Assembly (NCBI GenBank): GCA_030426295.1
Contig: JAUHYY010000029.1
Location: forward strand, 1-10,619
From: a bacterium
Lineage (GTDB): Bacteria; Patescibacteriota; Gracilibacteria; UBA1369; GCA-2718715
DNA length: 10,619 nt
Reading direction: 5' to 3'
The notes beneath the pieces were generated by a model. The model had not been told where the DNA came from, ran no database searches, and worked only from the letters and a program-made list of their open reading frames with translations. The stretch's first letter is position 1, and every line of letters begins with the position of its first letter. A program made the translations under genes and the position numbers. This document shows, one piece after another, positions 6,174-10,619 of this stretch.

Positions 6174-7367
6174 ATGGCAGAAAAAAAGAACCATCTTCCT
6201 CAACCAGAGGATGGACAAACAAATGATCAAGAAAGAGTTATAGCAGGTAAAAAAGTTGGTACTTTAAAATCTGCAATGAGAAGTCGTTTCTTAAGAACTG
6301 GTGCTGCAGGATCTTTAGCTTTGCTAGGAGCAACTCACGTAACTCCATTGATCGATCACGTAGTTGATGAAAAAACTGGACTTGAAAGAAGAATTGAGAA
6401 TCTTGAACACGCAAATCGAATATCTTGGAATGAAATGGTTGAAGCTCAGATGGATAGAGACCAGTTAATGGCTAGAATAAGAGAAGAAAACCAGCTTAGA
6501 TTCGAGGACATGCAAAGCTCTTTGCAACGTGAAAGACAAAGGCTCGCAGAAGAACATGCACAAAAACTAGAAGAAATTGAACAATGGGAGCTATTCGAAA
6601 ATGAACTCAGTGAAAGGTTAGAAACATTAAGAGCTGATATTCAACAAACTAATCTCACTGCGGCAAGAAGTCTTAGAGACATAGGAGAATGGGCTAGCCA
6701 AACAGCTGAGAATATGGAAGGAAGAGCTCGAAACGCTGCCATATCAGTAGCACAATCGCTACTTTCAGCGGCAGAAACTGCAAGCGAATTCATAGAACCT
6801 TCATTAAGACAAATTGGTACTGTCCTTGAGCATATTAGACATCAGATAGAACTCTATAGAACTGAACTTGAAGAACAATTTGCAACGATTGAAAGAGTAT
6901 TTAGAAATGTAGTAAACGATCTTCGTATCATTCAGAATTGGATGGAAAAGCTTGAGCAGCTCGATTCAATAATCACTGCTAAGAAGCTTGATTTAATCGA
7001 TAAGTCACTATACGGCTTACAGTTCATGCTTCTTTTAATTGCAGGATTCTACTTAAGTAGATTTTCACTCGAAAGATATGCAGCTGGTAAGTTAGTGCTA
7101 TTCGATAATGTTAAAACAACAGGTAAAATTGAAGACATGACATCTCAAGTAGAAGAACTAACTAATCTGCTAACAGAAAAAGATCAAGACAATAAAGCTC
7201 TAAGAGCTACAGTGGAAGACTTAAGAACTTTAACAGTTGGTATAGTAGAGTCTCTACCTGCTGAAGATTCAGCTCCTATTAAAGAGGCTCTTGCTAGAAT
7301 GCAAGCAGAGATCGCTAATGAGAACGTTGAAGAAGAACTCCAAGAACCTGCTGAGCAAGAAGCATAA
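6174..7367 (+). CDS. Membrane-anchored coiled-coil protein of unknown function
   Basis: I do not recognise a family for this 397-residue protein. The N-terminus (1-35) is hydrophilic. It is followed by RSRFLRTGAAGSLALLGA (36-53), a basic patch then a small-residue hydrophobic stretch to about 60 that looks like an export or anchor segment. It resembles a Tat signal, but the second arginine of the twin pair is serine. Residues about 66-160 and 205-275 are rich in Glu, Arg, Gln and Leu in heptad-like spacing and are probably long coiled coils. A clear membrane helix lies at about 281-295 (LQFMLLLIAGFYL), followed by a basic stretch. A third coiled coil spans about 318-355, and the tail is acidic. 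By the positive-inside rule both ends would be cytoplasmic and the roughly 210-residue coiled coil outside. A near-consensus promoter drives it, and a small gene follows 27 bases downstream, probably in the same operon. Confidence 0.8.
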   Translation: MAEKKNHLPQPEDGQTNDQERVIAGKKVGTLKSAMRSRFLRTGAAGSLALLGATHVTPLIDHVVDEKTGLERRIENLEHANRISWNEMVEAQMDRDQLMARIREENQLRFEDMQSSLQRERQRLAEEHAQKLEEIEQWELFENELSERLETLRADIQQTNLTAARSLRDIGEWASQTAENMEGRARNAAISVAQSLLSAAETASEFIEPSLRQIGTVLEHIRHQIELYRTELEEQFATIERVFRNVVNDLRIIQNWMEKLEQLDSIITAKKLDLIDKSLYGLQFMLLLIAGFYLSRFSLERYAAGKLVLFDNVKTTGKIEDMTSQVEELTNLLTEKDQDNKALRATVEDLRTLTVGIVESLPAEDSAPIKEALARMQAEIANENVEEELQEPAEQEA

Positions 7368-7394
7368 ACACTTACAAAAATTTAATTCTAAAAC

Positions 7395-7601
7395 ATGGGT
7401 AATCCAAATAAGTTTCCAATTGATTTACAAGGACCAGATACTAATCCTCCAAAAGTCCCTAAAGCAGAAGGATTTAAGTTAAAGCACTTTCCTGTAGAAC
7501 CAGGGCCAGATGTTCCACCTGAAATGAAAGCTTTAGCCTATAAGTATCGACCTGGAGTAAAGGTTGTAGATGGTGTGTTTACGTATCCATACGAAAAATA
7601 A
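7395..7601 (+). CDS. Small proline-rich protein of unknown function
   Basis: A 68-residue open frame with no recognised family. It is rich in proline (about 13) and lysine, and has repeated P-x-x-P-like turns in the first two thirds (GPDTNPPKVPKAEG, VEPGPDVPPEM). It ends YKYRPGVKVVDGVFTYPYEK, which looks like a short beta-strand pair. There is no signal peptide or membrane helix, so it is probably cytoplasmic and extended. The ATG lies 27 bases after the stop of the coiled-coil gene, preceded by AAAAC and no Shine-Dalgarno sequence. An inverted repeat 23 bases after its stop probably ends the transcript. Its composition is protein-like and it fills the gap between two well-defined transcription signals, so I take it as real. 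It may bind the coiled-coil partner, which is inference only. Confidence 0.65.
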   Translation: MGNPNKFPIDLQGPDTNPPKVPKAEGFKLKHFPVEPGPDVPPEMKALAYKYRPGVKVVDGVFTYPYEK

Positions 7602-7619
7602 AATACTTGGAAATCACAC

Positions 7620-7648
7620 TTGACAAAAGAACGATACTTCTATATAGT
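7620..7648 (+). promoter_or_regulatory. Near-consensus promoter of the RND efflux operon
   Basis: TTGACA (7620-7625), a spacer of exactly 17 bases and TATAGT (7643-7648) form a strong promoter. The predicted start at about 7655 gives a leader of about 23 nt to the adaptor ATG at 7678, again without a Shine-Dalgarno sequence. The promoter is almost entirely inside the inverted repeat at 7625-7659, which suggests repression by a dimeric regulator. Confidence 0.75.
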
Positions 7649-7659
7649 ATCGTTCTTTT
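7625..7659. repeat. Perfect 14-bp inverted repeat: candidate operator and/or intrinsic terminator
   Basis: AAAAGAACGATACT (7625-7638) and its exact reverse complement (7646-7659) are separated by TCTATAT. The left arm begins at the last base of the -35 box, the -10 starts in the loop and enters the right arm, and the right arm runs past the predicted start point. A repressor bound here would block RNA polymerase. On a transcript from the upstream operon the same sequence folds into a hairpin ending in UUUUAUAUU, so it could also terminate that operon; the stem is modest in G+C for a terminator. RNA from the efflux promoter would contain only part of the right arm, so the hairpin cannot act on that mRNA. 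Both roles may be real. Confidence 0.7.
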
Positions 7660-7677
7660 ATATTAACCTACTATAAA

Positions 7678-9177
7678 ATGATAAGAGGACTAGTCAAACA
7701 GATCGCATCTCTTATTCTAACGATTGCAGTGATAGTACTGATTATATTCGGAGGAATAAAACTATGGCAAAAAGTTACATACACAGAACCAGAAGGTGAC
7801 GCAGCAATTCCAGTTTCTGTAATAGAAATTGATATGCCAGAAGTTACAGAAGAAGCTCCTGAAGAAACAGAAGAAGAAATTGCTAAAAGCTCTAAAACAG
7901 CTTTCGTTGTTGCAGACCAAGAAGTTGAAGTTTTTGCTGAAGTATCAGGAGTAATCAAAAACCTTAACATTTCAGAGGGACAAGAAGTAAAAGCCGGTCA
8001 AGCAATAGCTACACTTGGTGACTCAGTTCAATTGCAAACAGCTGCAGCAAGTTATAACGCAGCATTAGCTTCATTACAAAATGCACAAAAGCAGTTATCT
8101 CTAGCAAAGATGAGTACTAATGTTTCACTTAGTACTTTCCAAAACCAACTAATCAGTGCTGAGAATAGCATTAGACAAGCAGCTTTCCAATTAGAAGCTG
8201 GTCAAGATATTAGAGGTGGTCAAAACTACATCCAAGACCTCCAAGAAAAGAACCAAGAACTACAAGAGAAATTACAAGAAACTGCATCTACTGATACAGA
8301 CAGCCTAAGATCATCTGCATCTGAACAAGATGAATATAATGAATACATCCAAAGGCAAATAAATAGAAACAATACTTCTATTTCAAAAGCCCAAGATGAA
8401 GTAGCAGATATTCAAGGTCTTCAACAAGATTCACAATTCGAATCACAGATTCGTGAATCAAAGAACCAAATTGATCTACTGTTAAAACAAATGGAAAGCA
8501 CAAAAATTCAAGGTGCTAATCAAATCGTTCAAATCGAAACTCAAATTGTTCAATTAACACAACAGTTACAAAACGCTCAGATCAACCTAGCGACAGGTAA
8601 AATCACAAGTCCGGTTTCTGGCGTAGTTACAAAGATGGACGTAAGAACAGGTGATAGAGTTAATCCATCAGTTGCAATGTTCACTGTTACAAACCTACAA
8701 AGCACTATGTTCCAAGCAAGTCTTACTCCTGCTGAGGTTATTGCTCTGGGTAACACAGAAGTAACAATCGAACTATTCGAACAAGAAATCCCAGCACAAA
8801 TAATCTATGTTGGAGCTGTTGCAGATACACAAACAAAGACTATTCCAGTTAAAGTAATCCCAGCAGTAGAACTAGACCTACCACTTATTCCAAATACTTT
8901 TGCAAGAATTAACTTCACAGAAAAAGCAGAAGAAACTACTGAGACAGAAACAAAAGAAGAAATTAAGTACCCAGTTGTACCAGTTCGAATTATGAAATTC
9001 GACGGGGGATACAACGTGCCAGTATCAGTAGAAGGAGTACTTACGTACAAAAAAGTTGTTCTAGGTGGGAAAATCAAAAATGGTCTAGCTCCAATCAAGA
9101 GCGGACTTCAAGATGGTGACCTAGTTATTATAGATAGAATCAATTTAGAAGAAGGATCATTAGTTCAACCTATATAA
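7678..9177 (+). CDS. Membrane-fusion (HlyD/RND periplasmic adaptor) subunit
   Basis: A 499-residue adaptor protein, the extracytoplasmic partner of the RND transporter encoded one base downstream. Order of parts: an uncleaved N-terminal membrane helix (about 9-28), a Glu-rich linker (55-70), the first lipoyl half (VFAEVSGVIKNLNISEGQ, about 85-115), an unusually long coiled-coil hairpin (about 117-305, Gln-rich, with turn near 200-215), the second lipoyl half (ITSPVSGVVTKMDVRTGD, about 309-340), a beta-barrel domain (to about 415), a second acidic linker (about 416-430, EETTETETKEE) and a membrane-proximal domain ending SGLQDGDLVII. Typical RND adaptors have about 370-400 residues; the extra length is mainly the hairpin and the two acidic linkers. 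The N-terminus lacks a lipobox, so it is anchored by its helix. The promoter at 7620-7648 with its overlapping inverted repeat probably controls the operon. Confidence 0.92.
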   Translation: MIRGLVKQIASLILTIAVIVLIIFGGIKLWQKVTYTEPEGDAAIPVSVIEIDMPEVTEEAPEETEEEIAKSSKTAFVVADQEVEVFAEVSGVIKNLNISEGQEVKAGQAIATLGDSVQLQTAAASYNAALASLQNAQKQLSLAKMSTNVSLSTFQNQLISAENSIRQAAFQLEAGQDIRGGQNYIQDLQEKNQELQEKLQETASTDTDSLRSSASEQDEYNEYIQRQINRNNTSISKAQDEVADIQGLQQDSQFESQIRESKNQIDLLLKQMESTKIQGANQIVQIETQIVQLTQQLQNAQINLATGKITSPVSGVVTKMDVRTGDRVNPSVAMFTVTNLQSTMFQASLTPAEVIALGNTEVTIELFEQEIPAQIIYVGAVADTQTKTIPVKVIPAVELDLPLIPNTFARINFTEKAEETTETETKEEIKYPVVPVRIMKFDGGYNVPVSVEGVLTYKKVVLGGKIKNGLAPIKSGLQDGDLVIIDRINLEEGSLVQPI

Positions 9178-9178
9178 A

Positions 9179-10619
9179 ATGAATCAAGATTACCAAAACA
9201 TACCGGATTTCATGAATCAGCTTGAGGAGCAAGCGCCTACTCCAGAGAAGAAAGAAATTGCTTCGCCAGGACCAATCATTATGTTCTTTCTGAAACATAC
9301 TAGATTAACAGTGCTTATGATTATGGCACTATTCATGCTTGGTCTATTTGCTCTATTTAACCTGAAGATCGAGGCTAATCCAGAAATCAGTCAGCCTATT
9401 GGAGTAGTTCAAACATTCTACCCGAACAGTTCGCCTGGAGACGTAGAATCACAAATTACAAAGCCATTAGAAGAACAGATTGCAACTCTAGGTCAGCTTA
9501 AAGATTTAACTTCAGTTTCTGCGAATAATCTTTCAACAATTACAGCCACTTTTGAATCAAGTGCAGACACAGATGAAGTACTTCAAGAATTAAAAGATGC
9601 TGTAAGTAAAGTAGAAGGTACACTCCCAGACGATGCAGGAGACGTACAAGTTCTTGAACTAGACTTCAATGACACTTCTATCGTTTCATACAGTTTAACA
9701 GGACCACTTACAAAACTTGAGCTAACAGAATACTCAGAAAATATTACTGATGAAATAAAAACAGTTTCAGGAGTAGCTCGTATCGAACTTAGTGGTGACG
9801 TAAATGAAAGTGTAAAGATTGTACTCGATCCAGTTAAAATGGAATTCTACAACGTTAGCGTTTCACAAGTTTTACAGGCGATCAGTTCATCAAATATTAA
9901 TGCACCACTAGGTACTATCAAGAAAGACAGAGAAGAAATAAACCTAAGACTTATTGGTAAAGTTACAAATATAAATTCACTCAAATCAATCCCGGTAGTA
10001 AACACAAGTAACGACAAAACTTTCAGCGTAATTACAGTAGCTGACCTAGGTGAAATAGAATTCTCAGTTGATGAAACAGATACAGATTCATTCGTAAGTA
10101 ATAATGAAGGTGCTGCACAAAATGCAGTAACCTTAAACGTATTCAAACAAAAAGGTGGAAACATCATCGAAATTGCAGATGCAATCGAAGAAAAAGTTGA
10201 TGAGATTTCAACTGATCTACCTGAAGGTGTAAACATTGTAAAAACTAATGACAATGCATTCTTCATTAAGAAAGATATTTCAACTCTTTCAATCAGTGGT
10301 CTACAGACAATTATTATTATCTTCTTTGCACTTACAATTTTCTTAACTGTAAAAGAAGCTCTGATCGCAGCCTTAGCAATCCCACTAATTTTCTTCATTA
10401 CATTTGGAGTAATCTACTTTACCGATCAAACGTTGAACGGATTAACAATTTTCTCATTAATTCTTTCACTAGGTTTGATAGTAGATACATCAATCGTAGT
10501 AGTTGAAGGAATCCATGACGGTAGAAAAGAAGGATTAAACTCTTTCGATGCTGCAAAATTTTCACTATCTCAATTTAAGTGGCCATTAGTAGCAGGTACT
10601 GCAACAACACTTGCAGCCT
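9179..10619 (+). CDS. RND-family efflux transporter (AcrB-like, C-terminal half beyond window)
   Basis: The first 480 residues of a resistance-nodulation-division transporter, an inner-membrane pump driven by the ion gradient. A 40-residue hydrophilic N-terminal extension precedes TM1 (about 43-60). The porter region (about 61-365) has the family SPGDVE...PLEEQI and LKDLTSVS pattern. TM2, TM3 and TM4 are at about 371-390, 394-414 and 421-443. TM4 carries GLIVDTSIVVVEG (432-444) where AcrB has GLLVDDAIVVVEN: the first proton-relay aspartate is kept (D436, AcrB D407) but the second is threonine (T437, AcrB D408). The ATG at 9179 is one base after the adaptor stop, so translation is probably coupled. 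In-frame ATGs at codons 12 and 35 are possible alternative starts. The rest of the pump, including TM10, lies beyond the right edge. Confidence 0.93.
   Translation, partial: MNQDYQNIPDFMNQLEEQAPTPEKKEIASPGPIIMFFLKHTRLTVLMIMALFMLGLFALFNLKIEANPEISQPIGVVQTFYPNSSPGDVESQITKPLEEQIATLGQLKDLTSVSANNLSTITATFESSADTDEVLQELKDAVSKVEGTLPDDAGDVQVLELDFNDTSIVSYSLTGPLTKLELTEYSENITDEIKTVSGVARIELSGDVNESVKIVLDPVKMEFYNVSVSQVLQAISSSNINAPLGTIKKDREEINLRLIGKVTNINSLKSIPVVNTSNDKTFSVITVADLGEIEFSVDETDTDSFVSNNEGAAQNAVTLNVFKQKGGNIIEIADAIEEKVDEISTDLPEGVNIVKTNDNAFFIKKDISTLSISGLQTIIIIFFALTIFLTVKEALIAALAIPLIFFITFGVIYFTDQTLNGLTIFSLILSLGLIVDTSIVVVEGIHDGRKEGLNSFDAAKFSLSQFKWPLVAGTATTLAA

Noticed and set aside
7291..7482. 63-codon plus-strand frame bridging the coiled-coil gene and the small gene
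   Set aside because: Overlaps both better-supported frames; the translation is Lys/Gln-rich and follows from a frame shift of the acidic coiled-coil tail.
9847..10398. Long minus-strand open frame (183 codons) inside the RND gene
   Set aside because: It lies wholly antisense to a well-supported RND coding sequence, its translation is low-complexity Ser/Ile/Leu without a recognisable domain, and no promoter is seen for it.
1..10619. Alternative genetic code (TGA as Gly or Trp, as in some CPR lineages)
   Set aside because: All genes translate fully with the standard bacterial code, and no in-frame TGA is found at conserved Gly or Trp positions.
1..10619. CRISPR array, tRNA or rRNA gene, insertion sequence, phage gene
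   Set aside because: No regularly spaced direct repeats, cloverleaf sequences, transposase motifs or phage-like genes were seen; the gaps are too short to hold them.

Overview
The window is AT-rich, densely packed chromosomal DNA, most likely from a Candidate Phyla Radiation (Patescibacteria) bacterium. Several things point that way. The amidase has a CPR-style domain layout, and a Cys-rich pseudopilin belongs to a type common in CPR genomes. The intergenic gaps are short. None of the nine visible starts has a convincing Shine-Dalgarno sequence, although good sigma70-type promoters (TTGACA-N17-TATRRT) are present. No stop codon in the window is TGA. The phylum-level assignment is an inference from gene style, not from a marker gene, so I hold it at moderate confidence.

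Layout. Positions 1-2564 (minus) hold a large secreted cell-wall enzyme that runs off the left edge: signal peptide, PGRP-type zinc amidase, three NBR1-like Ig domains, Ser/Thr linkers, and the start of what looks like a SpoIID domain. Divergent from it is thioredoxin (2715-3032), whose 3' end overlaps RNase HI on the opposite strand (3021-3455) by 12 bases. Next come a divergent-looking type I 3-dehydroquinate dehydratase (3518-4204) and the ribosome-associated ATPase YchF (4259-5353). YchF is convergent with a type IV pseudopilin (5395-5904, minus). A 269-base regulatory gap separates the pilin from a probable operon encoding a membrane-anchored coiled-coil protein of unknown function (6174-7367) and a 68-residue proline-rich protein (7395-7601). 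A perfect 14-bp inverted repeat, interwoven with a near-consensus promoter (7620-7659), marks the start of an efflux operon: a membrane-fusion adaptor (7678-9177), then an RND transporter (9179 to beyond the right edge) whose ATG follows the adaptor stop after one base.

Functionally there are two halves. The centre (trxA, rnhA, aroD, ychF) is housekeeping. The flanks concern the cell envelope: wall hydrolysis on the left, and pilin, an extracytoplasmic coiled-coil protein and RND export on the right. The points most worth checking are the amidase/SpoIID fusion, the RND pump with only one of the two TM4 aspartates, the operator-like repeat over the pump promoter, the AroD with several replaced active-site residues, the pseudopilin without the usual glycine before its cleavage site, and the unidentified coiled-coil/small-protein pair.
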